Source: Conidiobolus incongruus B7586 (lineage: Eukaryota > Entomophthoromycota > Entomophthoromycetes > Entomophthorales > Conidiobolaceae). Taken from it: a stretch of DNA of 22,996 nucleotides. Made by a program: the position numbers and the translations under genes. A model generated the notes under the pieces. It was not told where the DNA came from. It was given only the letters and a program-made list of their open reading frames with translations, and searched no databases. Below, in pieces: positions 11,291 to 22,809 of the stretch. The stretch's first letter is position 1, and each line of letters starts with the position of its first letter. The DNA is taken from the NCBI GenBank assembly GCA_000697335.1, contig JNEM01014897.1, positions 1 to 22,996 of the forward strand, in the 5' to 3' direction.

Positions 11291-11974
11291 ATATACAATA
11301 CCTCTCACATTATTACTACATCTCCATTATATTAATTCTTACACTAAATTAGATCAAACTTTATAAGATCACCTAAAAATTGATTTATTGAATTATATTG
11401 TAGAAATCGGATTGTAAATAGGAAGATCACAATCTCTACAAATAATTTAATATATTCTTGAAAATAGAAAAAAATTTATTTTGTAAAAATATAACTAAGA
11501 ACTTCTTTTTGACAGAATTGTCCGAGTGAGAGACTTTAAGGTTAATATTATTACTGTAATTGTTTATTATGAGAAAATTGAGGCGTATACCATTCTTTCT
11601 AGAACTCATTTAATCAATGGCTGATTTGATCTGGTTTCTTTTTAAGTGTTAAATAATGGTGAGACAACATGATAATAATTTACCCTTCAACCTTCTATAA
11701 TCTTAGTTCCTTTCCAAATAAATACTCTTTTTTAAAAAAATTACAAAATGTTTTTGATTTGAAACGGTGGGTGAAATAATAGAAAAATTGACATGTATTT
11801 ATATATTAGTTTTGATATTGAAATTTTCTCAATATATTGAATTCATTTGAGCATAGATGTACCAATTATAAATAAACTAGATAATCTAGATTTTATTTAT
11901 AGTTATCCAGCTGAGTATGTTAGTAACTAATGATGATAATCATATTAGATATATTTATATTATCCAAAAACTGG
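11291..11974. other. Intergenic DNA, no gene recognised
   Basis: GC is intermediate, falling off from the island on the left and rising again toward the decayed paralog on the right. A few GC-richer patches (around 11515-11540 and 11760-11775) are visible but give no open frame or known motif. Upstream parts of the decayed paralog may extend a little into the right end. Confidence 0.4.
11868..11900. repeat. Short imperfect palindrome
   Basis: The arms ataaataaactagat and atctagattttatttat flank a single base and pair over most of their length, with a two-base bulge. It lies about 100 bp upstream of the decayed paralog. It may be a chance product of AT-rich DNA. No function is claimed. Confidence 0.35.
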
Positions 11975-12640
11975 CATATTGTATATAATTACAAATTTTA
12001 CGAATTATAGTCCTCTAGTTACAAATCAGTACATAAATGAGGATTATTACAGTATTTCCAAATCATCCTACACTGTAAGTAGAAATAATACTACAAATTC
12101 GCCATAATTACCATCCAATTCTCTGAGTACTAGTAGTTGTGGCAGTTATGAATGCATTTCAAACAGAATAACCCCATTTCCTTGTACATCTAATATGCGG
12201 TTTTACGCCACCATTTTACATTTTTCTTCTAAATTTTAGTTATTAGTAATTTGGGCTTTAGTGTGGTAATTCAGATTTGACCTGAATAAATGCTAGTATG
12301 TGATGAAATAGACCACTTTAGCAGGATTAGATGATCTGGAATATGTGTGATTGACATCTACTACTTTATCTGTCTTTGTTACAGTGACTATTTTATTATT
12401 GGATAGCAAATAAATTGAGAAATCAGAAGCTTATAAAACGTCTAGAATTGATTATTATTCACAATATTCAATTTGAGAACTCTAAGCTCATTGGAAGTGA
12501 TTGTGTGGATATTCTGAATAGCTCTGGTTGCAATGGCTTGAATCAAACTAGTTATTATCAATGGCGAATTTTCTACTAGTTGACTAGCTAACGAAATGGT
12601 TAAATTACGACTGCATGATCATTAGGATAAATTAATGAGT
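11975..12640 (+). pseudogene. Ancient, heavily decayed relic of the secreted-protein gene
   Basis: Three blocks match the gene at 8777-9652 in order and on the same strand. First, gaggattattacagtatttc at about 12041 and the following 150 nt correspond to the EDYYSTSKSS region (residues 36-45) through the CESY and NRI segments (residues 69-79). Second, a block around 12255-12275 (gctttagtgtggtaattc) corresponds to the GFRRGNS segment. Third, attgacatctactactttatctgtctttgttacagtgac around 12350-12390 corresponds to IDIHDFICLRYSD. A weaker match follows near 12490-12550. Many base changes and several length changes separate it from the intact gene, and no frame stays open, so it is non-functional and far older than the copy at 2331-3212. 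The left and right limits are uncertain, and the C-terminal part is not recognisable. Confidence 0.75.
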
Positions 12641-12900
12641 TGCACCTTATTCATGATATTTTTAGAACATTTTATTCATAATACTGAGAGCTATGGTTTG
12701 TTGAGATCTTATTGGTTTATAGTTATTTGTAATGATAGGAGAATTAATTGTGTTAGTTAATTCAATTGACCTGAACTACAATGATTATAAGGAGTCTGAA
12801 CAAATCTTATGACACAGAACCATTTCCTTTTATAGGAGGCTCGGTTTGCGATCAAGTTATTGCAGTTGTAACATTTATAATAAAATCTGTTATTCCAATT
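12641..12900. other. GC-intermediate flank of the decayed relic
   Basis: Composition remains more mixed than in the AT-rich tract to the right (for example around 12810-12870, with ataggaggctcggtttgcga). By position this could be the faded C-terminal end of the relic or its old 3' flank, but I cannot align it. Confidence 0.3.
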
Positions 12901-15128
12901 TAATAAATGTTTACTTAATTTATGATTGATTACCAAATATTTGTTACATAGCCATTGATGAAAATTTACAAATAAATATTAACGTTAGTAAAACTTAAAA
13001 ATTAATTTAAGATTAAAAGTTGATTAATGTCAAAAAAATTGTTATATTAAAAATTCCCTAATATAGATAATATTGATGAGAAATAAGAATTTTGATGAAT
13101 AATCCTAAAATATATTAGATAAATAGTTTTAGTCCAATTTTTTTATTTTAACATATATACACTATTTATCTTAGTTTCCAAAAAATCAATTAATTAGAAT
13201 TTTATATATTATAATAATTATCAATAATTGTCCAATTCTTTAAATATATTTATTATCAATTTTTATTAATTGAAATAAATGGAAATATATAGATAAAATT
13301 TACTTAATCATATATATCAATATTTGGTAATATTATTTAAAAAATGACAAATTTCTCTATATATATAATCTTTAAATATATAATTAATTGGTAAAAATAA
13401 GTTTTATATAAAATAAATAAAAGAGTCTATATTTCTATATTTTATATTTATATTCATTCATTTATTATATATAACATCAGAAGATATTTATTTTGATATT
13501 ATAAAACTTAAACCATATTCCATTTAAATTTATTTGAATTTTTAAATAATTTACAAAATGGATATTTTATCCAAAATATCATTTAATATTAAATTTCATA
13601 TTTAAAAATAAGAAAAACTATTTTTCAAAATTACTAAAATTATAAAAATTGATATTTTTTATTGATTTTAGCTTCAAAATTATTAAATAGTAATATATTA
13701 CAAAACAATTTTATACTTAAGTTATAAAATTTATATAATAATAGAATATAAATAGTTTAAATATAATGTATATATTGAATTTCAAACTTAGTTTGATTAA
13801 TACAGATTGAAAAACACTTTATTATATAGCAAAACCTCAGGAAAAACTATATAAACTATAGCTAAATATAATCAGTTAATATCAACAAATATTAGAGATT
13901 ATTATATTGAGTCAATATAACTATTGAATATCCGATACTTTAAAAAGATTATTTAATTAAATACAAAACAAATTATTGTTTTAAGCTAAAGTCATCCTTT
14001 TTATATTTTTTAATTAAAAAATAATTTTTAATATTACATTTATCATATATTAGAAATATTATCGTTTTATCATTTAATTTCTAAATTTAATTTTAATAAT
14101 GCTAATCATTATATTGTTTTTTTGATAAAATTAAATCTAGCTAATATTTTGACTATAAACTAAGGATATTAAATATTTCAAATATAATTTAAAGTATATA
14201 TAAACCTAATCTATATAAGTTTCTTATATGAAAAAATGAAAAAAAACTATCAAATCCATTTTATTCAACAGATTTTAATTTATTTAAATATAATGATTTA
14301 ATGTGATTTAAAATTTTTATTAAAAAATATAACATTCTTACAAGTAAAAAACTATCTGTTTATAGTGTATTAAATTTAATCTTTAATAGATAAATCTACT
14401 TATTATACATAAAAATTATATCAAATATTTAGCAAAAAGGTATTGATAATAACAGTCAGTTTCATTCTCATTTTATTGAATTATTGCTATATTTTATATT
14501 AAGCATGATATTGAGTTTTGTTTTTAAATTATGACCCCATTTAATTGCTGTATTAATTTATTTTATACCCCCTTTTGTTTTTTGATTAATAGATATAATT
14601 TTTTTTCAAGTCAATAGTATTCATAATATTAATCATAATAATAAATATAGGTTGATTACATTTAAAAAATTTATAATTATTGAATCGTTAACTTGATATA
14701 AGATAAAAATCATATATATATAAAAGAAAATATTTAATTAATTAATTTTTAATAGATATTTAATTAGTATTCAATTCTTTATTTCATCATAATGATCTAT
14801 TAAAATAAAAAATTATGAAATAAATTTAAATAGTTCGGTTATATATTCTAATATTAGTATTATTATTCATTTAGTTTTATATATGTTTTTTATTACTATA
14901 TTATGAAATTAACATTTAAACTTTAATAGTTCAATCGAACGAATATAAATAATAATTATATATCTATTACTTTATTCCGCGTTTATCCTTATTTAAGAAA
15001 ATTAATGATTTTTAAATAAATTTAAATAGAGTAATTATATTGTTTGAAAAAGTATAATTTATATAAAATAAAAACAATATATGATTTCGATATATTAACT
15101 TATACTCACTTTTGAAATTTTAAAGAGC

Positions 15129-15134
<6 letters not shown>

Positions 15135-15160
<26 letters not shown>
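15135..15160. repeat. (AT)13 microsatellite
   Basis: A perfect run of 13 AT units. It is expected to be length-variable between strains. Confidence 0.95.
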
Positions 15161-17208
15161 TTAATATAATTAAAACTAGTATGGTGTTTATATATAATAT
15201 ATACTGAATATTATAAAATAGCTATTCAAAACAACTTATTGGATTAATAGTTTGAATATTTGAAATAAAACTTGCGCATACTTAATATTCATTAATTAAA
15301 AAAATTAATCTTAGTTATGGACTTATACCAAAAATTTGGATTTATTTTATATTTTAAAGATTTTGGCAATATGTAACTCAGTATATATAGATTCAATTCA
15401 AAATTTAGAAACTATTTTTATATAAATTTAATTATTGGACTCAGTTATAATTACTTGATATTAATAATTAATTATAATATATACTATATTTATTTATTAT
15501 ATTGATAAAGACTTATATTAATTTAAAAAAATAATTTTTAGATTTTTTTTATATTATCTTATTAAATTAGTTTAAATATTAATTAATTTTACCTTTAAAA
15601 TTATTTTGGCTATATAAATTATAATAGTTTAGCTAATAAGCAGTATTTTTTTATTTTTCTTAATTTTTATTATTATTTCAAAAAAAATTATTATATTTTA
15701 TATTAAGGTTATATCTGTAGATAATATATTGATATTTTTAATATTTAATTTGATTATTATATTTTTATTGATTTATTTATTTATCTAAACTAAATAACCT
15801 TTGTTGAAGATTATATTTAATTAAATATTAAGTGTTCAATTTAGTTCATTGTAATTTATTTATTTAATCACCAATTATTATTATAGTTATATAATAAATA
15901 TTAATTTTTTATAAATTATTTTAATAAATATTTAAAATTAAATCTAATTATTAATAATTCATTTTATTAACCAATTAATTATTCTTTATAAATATATATT
16001 ATCATATTATATAAGATAATTAATTATTATATTATTATTCAAAATATAATATCAAATTTATAAATTTTTAATCACTATTATAATTGGAATATATTGATAT
16101 TTATAATAAATTATTTAAAACAGTTCATTTAATAATATTAAAGTATTTTATAAAATATATTTATTTCAACTAGAGTTTATATTTATGTTTTTTAATAAAT
16201 TAGGTTTATAATCGGTGAAATACAAAATAATGATATTTTAAAGTATTTTTAAAAATTTATAACTATAGAATAATATATTTCACTTAATTTGATAGATTAT
16301 ACCTATTATAAATTTATTATAATTCCTAGTATTATTATATTAAATTTAATGATATTATTATTATTATATATATAGTCGATTTGAAATAAATATTTTTTAG
16401 CTATATATATATATTTGAGTATTCAAAATATTAATAATAAGGTATATAAATTTCAATTTAAAATATTTATAATAATATGAAAAGCTTGAAAGTAATAATA
16501 TATTATTAATCCCAAATATAGTATTTTTTAATCTGAATGATATTATTATTTTTTAGAATTAATAATCTTTGATATTTATTTAGATAATAAGTTTATAAGC
16601 TATTTTGACAATTTTTTTGAGGTTAAATTCAATATCTGAAATTATTCTTAATTTTGTTTGGAATTGTTTAATTCATTATTAATTTAATATTTTTACATTT
16701 TTTTAATAGAACAATTATAGAATAAAAAACTAAAGTATAAAAAATTTAATACCTATGATAAAAAAATATAATAAATATCAAAAATATTCAAAGAATATAT
16801 TTTTTCTGTATTCTATATATATTATTATTAATTCAATATTAATTTTGGAATTTAAGAAATTTAGTTTCAAAATGAGTTATTTTGTAAGTTTTTTTGATTT
16901 GATTATATATTAAATAAAATTAAATAAATGAACAAATAAATTAGATTAAATTTTAATATAATAGAACCATTGATAAGTAGTTATAGACTTAAATATATTT
17001 AATAATAATTTGATAAATATATTATATATAAAGATATATATAGACATAGAGATTCAAATTTTTTTATATATTTTCTTAATTCTTGAATAATAATTTTATT
17101 ATAGAATTGAAAAAATGGAAAATTTTTAATTTCCAATGATTCAAACATATTATTAGTTTCAAATAAAAAATATATACAAAATAAATAACAAAATAAATAA
17201 ATTTGAAT

Positions 17209-17226
17209 TATATATATATATATATA
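17209..17226. repeat. (TA)9 microsatellite
   Basis: A perfect run of nine TA units, followed by a short AT and poly-T tract. Confidence 0.9.
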
Positions 17227-18830
17227 ATATTTTTTTTTGATTAAAAAATTATTTTTTTTAAAATTGGTTGTTTTATTTAATCATAATTAAACTAAATAAT
17301 AACCATCAAAAGTTTTTTAATTTAAGATCAGTAAAACTTAACCACAAATCTTTTAAAATCATTTAAAATTTTCAAGAAACTTTTAATAAAAAAATATTAA
17401 CTAAATCAACAATTTATTACTAAATAAATTATTTTAAAATTAAGAAAAAAACTACTCAAAACCTGTTAAAATCTAAATGATTAATTTCAACTATCATTTT
17501 TCTAATTATTAATAAAATGAGAAATTATATTCAAAAGTTTCTTTTTATTTTAGCTAAAGTATTATTACAGTACTTAAATATTAATTATATAAGTATTATA
17601 AATATATTAAAGTTTAAATTAAAATTAATTTATAAAAATATAAAATAGGTACTATATAATTTAACTATAGCTTAAAATAATTAGAATAGCTATTATTAAA
17701 CAAAACTTATTAAAATATAACTAGAAACCAAAGTTTTTACAGCAAATTATTATAATTGATGAATCTTAGATTTTTTTTATATAATCCTTTATTAAAACAT
17801 AAATCAAAGTGTTAAATTAAGTTAAATTAATCTTTTCTATAAATTCCTTTAAATAAATACTTTGTAAATAAGCAAATGTTAATTATTATAATAGATTATA
17901 ATAACATATGCTATTTTTATTTAGTTCTTAAAAGAAAATTAATTAATAATAAACTTTATATTTCTTTTTTAAATAAAACTATTTTTAATTGATATTCTCA
18001 ATATAATTTAAAAAAACATTATTTAGCATGATAATTATAAAATACATAAACTTAAAATTATAAAAAACTTTTTAATTAAAAATAACTGGAAAAAACTACC
18101 ATATCTAGTATATTATTTAGATTATAACCTATGTGATTATAATTATTTTTGGCAATTAAAAAACTAGCTTATAAGAAAGAAAATTTCTATAGGAAAATTT
18201 AATTAGTTTATAAAATATTAAATTTTAGTCTTTAATAAAAAGAACTATTTTTTAGTTATTAGATCATTACCAAAACTATAGCAAAAGGTTATTAGAAATA
18301 AAAGAAATTATTAATTTTATATTATATATTTATTTTTACTTGTTATATTTTAAAATATTTATTTTTTTCAATCAAAAAAATTACTATTATTTAAATTATA
18401 ATATAATATTATTATAATTAATAATACTATTTGATACTAGATGTTATAAAGAAATATTTAAAAAATCTTAATTATTCAATAAAAAATATAATTATAAAAA
18501 ACTCATAAACAAAGTTTATATGAAAATATATAATATTTTATTAATAATATAAAAATTATATTTTAAAATCTTTATTTAATATTAAAAATTTATAAACTTA
18601 AAAGTTTATGATTTTTTATATTTTTCAATATCAATAGTTATTATTTATTATTAAATAAATATTATTATTGTTAAATACATATATAATAAGAATGATTAAT
18701 GTTAATATGATAATATATTATAGATTTGAAAATACTAAAATATTTTAAAATCTAACCAAAAAAATGATAAATAAATCTATTATATATTTTTAAGAATTCT
18801 ATTAATATAAAATATATCAGCTAATATTAT

Positions 18831-19054
18831 ACAATAACTTGTAAAAATAAGTTATAAAATCAAAAACACTTATATTTTTACTAATAACTTGATTAATATT
18901 TAATAAAATAAATTTAAATTAAATAATTAAAATCTATTATATTTATTAATTATATATATCATTAAATAAAGATATTTAGCTATTAATTAATTAAAATATA
19001 AATTTTTAAATTTTATCTAAGGTGAGTTATAAATTTGTAGGTAATTGGTGATAA
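18831..19054 (+). repeat. Left terminal inverted repeat of copy 2
   Basis: This is the outer arm of the element, reading inward. It matches the reverse complement of 20171-20397 at the outer end (gtaaaaat-agttataaaatcaaaaa) and at the inner end (gtgagttataaatttgt), with a more diverged AT-rich middle. The exact border is uncertain by about 10 bp. Confidence 0.7.
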
Positions 19055-20170
19055 AGAAAAATTAAAACTTAGTGTATCTAACTTTAACTTTTTTAACTTC
19101 TTTAAGTTTATAGGGTATAGAATCAACTAACTTCTTATACTAAAAAAAGTTAATTTTATTCTATATTTCTTAAACATATTTTTAAAGTTGATTTAAATTT
19201 TTAATTAGGGGGAAAGCTTTAATAGCTTTTTTTAATTAATTTTAAAAATTTTTAATTAAATTAAAGTTATAAGATTAAAAAAACTACTTTATAATTTTTA
19301 TCTTGTTATTTTTAAACTATTTAATAGTAAAAGCTATAATATAATAAAAAACATTATCTTATTAGAAAATAATATTAGATTTATTTAACCTATATTATTT
19401 AATAGTTTTTTGTAATTCATTGTTTAAAATACTTTAGTATAGTTTAATATTAATTCCCTTATTAATTTTATAAAGATACCTTACACTTAAAAATAATATA
19501 TATCCCTAAACAATAATTAACCTACTATTGTACTTTTAGATAAAATGATCATAATAATTATAAAGTAGTTTTATATTTTTTTAAAGCATTTAGTTTTTCT
19601 ATTAAATTTACTAAAGTATATTTTTGTTTTATTAAACTAAATAACTTTAATTAATTTTAATTTAATATTAGTAATAATATTTAAACTCTTACCTAATTTT
19701 ATAATAGGATTTTTTTAATTAGGAGTGTTTTTTCTTAAAGTGTAATTAGTATCTATATTAATATAAAATACATATAATAATATTAGTGTTAACTAATATT
19801 TTTATATAATTTTATAGTTTTTATTATATTTCTATAGTAGTATTATATTTACTTATATTAACTAACTTATAAATATACTTTTTATCATATTTATTTATAA
19901 TTTTAACATATTTAAGTTTAAGTTTAAATATTTTTTTATTGTTATTCTTAATAATTTTAACTATAATAAACTAGTTAACACTAGTAATTCTAGCAATATT
20001 ATAAGTTGATTTATTTTTTTATAAAGTTGATTAATATATAAATAGATTTTTTTAAAGAGGGATTTAGGTATAATAATATTAATAAAAAAAATTTAATATA
20101 TCTATAAAATATAATATAAAATAATAACAAAGAGAGAAAAAAGATATAGTTATATATTGTTAAATATATC

Positions 20171-20397
20171 CTTTTATCTCAAAAACCCACAAATTTATAA
20201 CTCACCTTGGTTAAATATTAAAGGTTAATATTTTTACTAATAGTTTATTATATATATATAAATATATTTATTTATTATTAAATAATATACTTTAATTATA
20301 TATTATAATTTTTAGTAATCTAATATATACAATTGTTTTAGTTATTAGTTAATATATATATATTTTTGATTTTATAACTCATTTTTACAGGTTAGTA
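20171..20397 (-). repeat. Right terminal inverted repeat of copy 2
   Basis: This arm is inverted relative to 18831-19054. On the plus strand it runs from aaaacccacaaatttataac at about 20182 outward to ttttataactcatttttaca near 20370. It also matches the inverted sequence at 22810-22996 over nearly its whole length. Confidence 0.72.
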
Positions 20398-21014
20398 TAT
20401 ATTATATATCATATAATATAACTATAGGTTAATTATTAATTATATTATTATTTTCATTGTATATTAAGATATTATGAATTAGTGTATAATAGTATAACTT
20501 ATATTTTATATTATTTTTCAAATTAAAAGAATCATATTATTTAGAAAAACTAACTATGCTAATCAAAGTTTAAATTCAAAGAAATAAAATTTTTAATAAT
20601 ATAATCAAATATCTTTATAATAGTAGACTATTATTACTTTTATTAAAATTATTTAATTAATTTGAAAAAATGATTAAACACAAAGTGTTTCTCTATAATA
20701 AGGCTAATATAAACAAGTATTTTTATGGTAAACTATGTGAAAAAAATTTTTTCTTATTTGACAATGTTTTGTATTTTTATATGTAAAAGTTAGTGATAGT
20801 ATAGTGATAAAATGAGACAGGATAAATAGAAAAGGGAATAAGATAAGGTAAGAAGATATGGTTGACAACATCATGTTGATGACAATGTGATCTAATCTAT
20901 AACACTTTCTTATATCATTTTCTTCCAAAATTCAGTATACATAACTTTGCTTTGTAATAAAATTGGTTTTTGTGAAATTTGGCTAATTTACTAATTTGAT
21001 TGGTTGGAAATAGG
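20398..21014. other. Intergenic DNA upstream of the glutathione transferase gene
   Basis: The left part is AT-rich with no gene. From about 20730 GC rises modestly toward the promoter. A small minus-strand open frame at 20704-20928 has no similarity or start context that supports it, and I do not call it. A short perfect hairpin, AAACAC with GTGTTT at 20676-20690, is noted without a function. Confidence 0.5.
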
Positions 21015-21039
21015 TGACGTAACTTATATAAATACGCGT
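21015..21039 (+). promoter_or_regulatory. Promoter elements of the glutathione transferase gene
   Basis: Three motifs lie within 25 bp. TGACGTAA at 21015-21022 resembles the CRE/ATF-type bZIP site used in fungal stress responses. The TATA box TATATAAAT is at 21025-21033. ACGCGT at 21034-21039 is identical to the MluI cell-cycle box core. The TATA box sits 55-63 bp before the start codon. In DNA with so few CpG words, two CpG-bearing motifs beside a TATA box are unlikely to be chance. Which factors bind is inference. Confidence 0.5.
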
Positions 21040-21087
21040 CAAAGTCTACTAATTTCTATATTTTTTGATTTAAATTCTAAAGTCAAA

Positions 21088-21828
21088 ATGTTTTTCGGTG
21101 TAAGTTATATTTAAAGTATAATTTACTTTGTAGATATTCACTATAACCTAGAAATTGTATGGACCTACCCAACAAAATATGCGCACTGTTAAAGTTTTGA
21201 TTGCAGCTGAGTTTAATGGTCTTGAACTTCAGACTACTCCAGAATTCCAACTTGGTGTTCATAATAAAGCGCCTGAATTTACTGAAAAATTTCCTCTGGG
21301 TAGATCTCCTGGTTTCGAGGCTTCAGATGGTCTGCTGCTTACTGAAAGTGCTGCTATTCTTTATCATGGTAAGTCTTGATATTCCTGTTCGAATCTGGCT
21401 ATTAACTTTGCCTAGTTGCAAGTGGCAAACCTGACACCACCTTACTCGGGGCAAATAAAAATGAATTCTCCCAAATTCTTCAGTTCCTCTTCTTCGGTGA
21501 GTCTAGTTTAATTGATCCCATTCTTGGCTCCTTCCTTCCTCAATTTTACAACCCTAATAACGATGAAGCAATAAATAAGGGTTTCGAATACCAAAACAAT
21601 AAGAATTTGGAATATCTTAACAAGATTTTGGAAGGTAAAGAGTACTTGGTCGGAAATACTGTCACTATTGCAGATATTAATACCTTTTGCAATTTGACTC
21701 CTGGATTCATTAAAGTTTTCACTTCTGAAACTAGACAAAAATACCCCAACGTTGTTTCATACTATGAACGCTTAGCCAAATTACCCCAGTTCGCAAAACA
21801 CATTGGTCAAATTCCCTACCGCGAATGA
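21088..21828 (+). CDS. Stand-alone glutathione transferase of the eEF1B-gamma type (213 aa, three exons)
   Basis: The exons are 21088-21099, 21152-21368 and 21416-21828 (stop TGA at 21826-21828). They join to a 213-residue protein with no disrupted position. The start is fixed by the MFFGKLYGP beginning, which matches the usual start of eEF1B-gamma N-terminal domains. Residues 1-78 form the thioredoxin-like glutathione-binding half, with Pro57 in GRSPGFE (the cis-proline loop) and Glu69-Ser70 in LLLTESAA (the motif that holds the gamma-glutamyl part of glutathione). Residues 85-213 form the helical half, with the TIAD N-capping box at 160-163. The large C-terminal domain of true eEF1B-gamma is absent: the chain ends right after the transferase fold. 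It is therefore more likely a soluble glutathione transferase in detoxification or redox defence than a translation-factor subunit, although a scaffolding role cannot be excluded. It has its own promoter and no gene neighbours within the window. Confidence 0.9.
21100..21151 (+). other. Intron 1 of the glutathione transferase gene (52 nt, phase 0)
   Basis: The 5' site is GTAAGT directly after the fourth codon. The branch-like ctataac is at 21141-21147 and the 3' site is CCTAG ending at 21151. Removing it restores the conserved FGKLYGP start. An earlier AG at 21132-21133 would keep the frame but brings a stop after five codons, so it is not the productive site. Retention also hits a stop within the intron. 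Confidence 0.85.
21369..21415 (+). other. Intron 2 of the glutathione transferase gene (47 nt, phase 1)
   Basis: The 5' site is GTAAGT after the first base of the codon for Val77. The branch-like attaac is at 21400-21405 and the 3' site is CCTAG at 21411-21415. Splicing links the glutathione-binding half (ending ILYH) to the linker VASGKPDTTLLG, as expected for the fold. Reading through would stop within a few codons. Confidence 0.85.
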
Positions 21829-21896
21829 ATTATTCAACTATTAATTTGCTCATTATCAATGACATCACCCTTTCTATATGATACTTTGATATCATA

Positions 21897-21902
21897 AATA
21901 AA
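21897..21902 (+). terminator. Candidate polyadenylation signal
   Basis: AATAAA lies 68 nt after the stop codon of the glutathione transferase gene. The position is reasonable, and the motif is weakly informative in this composition. Confidence 0.35.
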
Positions 21903-22809
21903 TGATATTTTCCCATTTGAAAGGTCTATTGAATTGAAGTGATTAATATTTGTTTTTAAAAATTTATTGCTTTGATTGAATTGATTGATTTCCTAATTTT
22001 GTCCACATTCAAATAAGGAAATGGTGAACTAAAATGGCCAATTGCAATGAGTTAAAATCACCATATTTGTTAAATATTATGTTGCTGTATCAACTAATTT
22101 TATATGGTATTATGATATATGATAATTGAACCTGAAAGCTTATCAAATTATACTTTGACTTCTAAAATACAATTATAAAGTCATCAAAGGTAAGAAACTT
22201 TAATTTATTTATATTATATAAGTAATTTAATATTTTTAAGAATTGTTTTTTAACTTAAATATTTTAGTAACTTAAGACAATTAGATAACTAAATTGTGAG
22301 ATTATTGACAAGTTTCTAATGCTCACCAATTTCCCCTAATAAGAGTGTTAAAGAAGGGGTTGGTTAATATTACATCCAACTAGAATTAGATGACAAACTA
22401 ATAATATAAACCCTACCAAACCTAATATGCTATTTATAGATTAATAATATGGATATAAGTTAGATAATGATTTTATTATTATAAATATAAAAATATACTA
22501 TTATCTATACTTATTAATCTAACTTTTATTCTGTATTTATAAAATTTAAAATAATAAAAAATAACTCTAATATAGCTTATAATTTTTATTTATATCAAAT
22601 ATTATTTTATATTCAAATATATTAATATTTTAATTTTTAATTTATAATAATTTTTATATTATTAAATTAGTCCTGATTTTTTAATTATATTATAACTTCC
22701 TTTTTATAGAAATTTTTTTTTATTTTTGTAATTAATTTTAAAAATTCAGCTTATAATTATTTAAGTTTTTAAAACTATAGATATTGCCAAATATAAAATT
22801 AAATCATAT
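21903..22809. other. Intergenic DNA downstream of the glutathione transferase gene
   Basis: No gene is visible. GC is moderate to about 22440, with a patch at 22320-22420 (caatttcccctaataagagt and the following gttaaagaaggggttggtta), then very AT-rich. I cannot assign the patch. Confidence 0.5.

Larger units (their letters stand above)
12901..18830. other. Long gene-free AT-rich tract
   Basis: Nearly 6 kb of very AT-rich DNA with no open frame of note and no RNA gene. Apart from AT microsatellites, the only structure I suspect is a faint collinear similarity between about 13800-14440 and 17640-18300 (for example actatataaactatagct near 13847 against actatataatttaactatag near 17651, and aaaaaactatcaaatcc near 14243 against aaaaaactaccatatct near 18092). 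This could be a very old direct repeat, but chance is hard to exclude at this composition. Confidence 0.4.
18831..20397 (+). mobile_element. Non-autonomous DNA element with long terminal inverted repeats (copy 2)
   Basis: The two ends are inverted versions of each other over about 225 bp. The left end reads acttgtaaaaataagttata at 18837. The right end, read on the opposite strand, gives acctgtaaaaatgagttata. Both continue inward through an actaataac word to the shared block ggtgagttataaatttgtrg. The roughly 1.1 kb between them has no coding capacity. The core recurs in direct orientation at 665-1735, and an end recurs at 22810, so this is a multi-copy family. Long terminal inverted repeats without a gene fit a non-autonomous cut-and-paste DNA transposon. 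Mutator-like elements often have repeats this long, but no transposase is available to assign it. A possible 7-bp target duplication, atattat, lies at 18824-18830 and 20399-20405, weakened by the low complexity. The copies have clearly diverged, so insertion is not recent. Confidence 0.7.

Noticed and set aside
11511-11550. tRNA-Ser-like start (gacagaattgtccgagtgag)
   Set aside because: It resembles an A box by a few bases, but no B box (GGTTCGA-type) or matching acceptor strand follows.
665-20397. The 1-kb direct repeats at 665-1735 and about 18950-19950 as long terminal repeats of one giant element
   Set aside because: The right-hand copy has its own inverted ends and forms a self-contained 1.57-kb unit. 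There is no primer-binding site or coding region typical of LTR elements between the two.
20704-20928. 74-residue minus-strand open frame
   Set aside because: No recognisable domain, AT-driven composition, and it sits in the upstream flank of the glutathione transferase gene. Likely chance.
21201-21434. Overlapping open frames on both strands within the glutathione transferase gene
   Set aside because: They are shadows of the spliced gene, and one runs through intron 2. The spliced product has clear family features.
21479-21500. A third intron starting at ggtgagtct in the last exon
   Set aside because: The reading frame continues open through this point and gives the expected helical half of the fold, so no splicing is needed.
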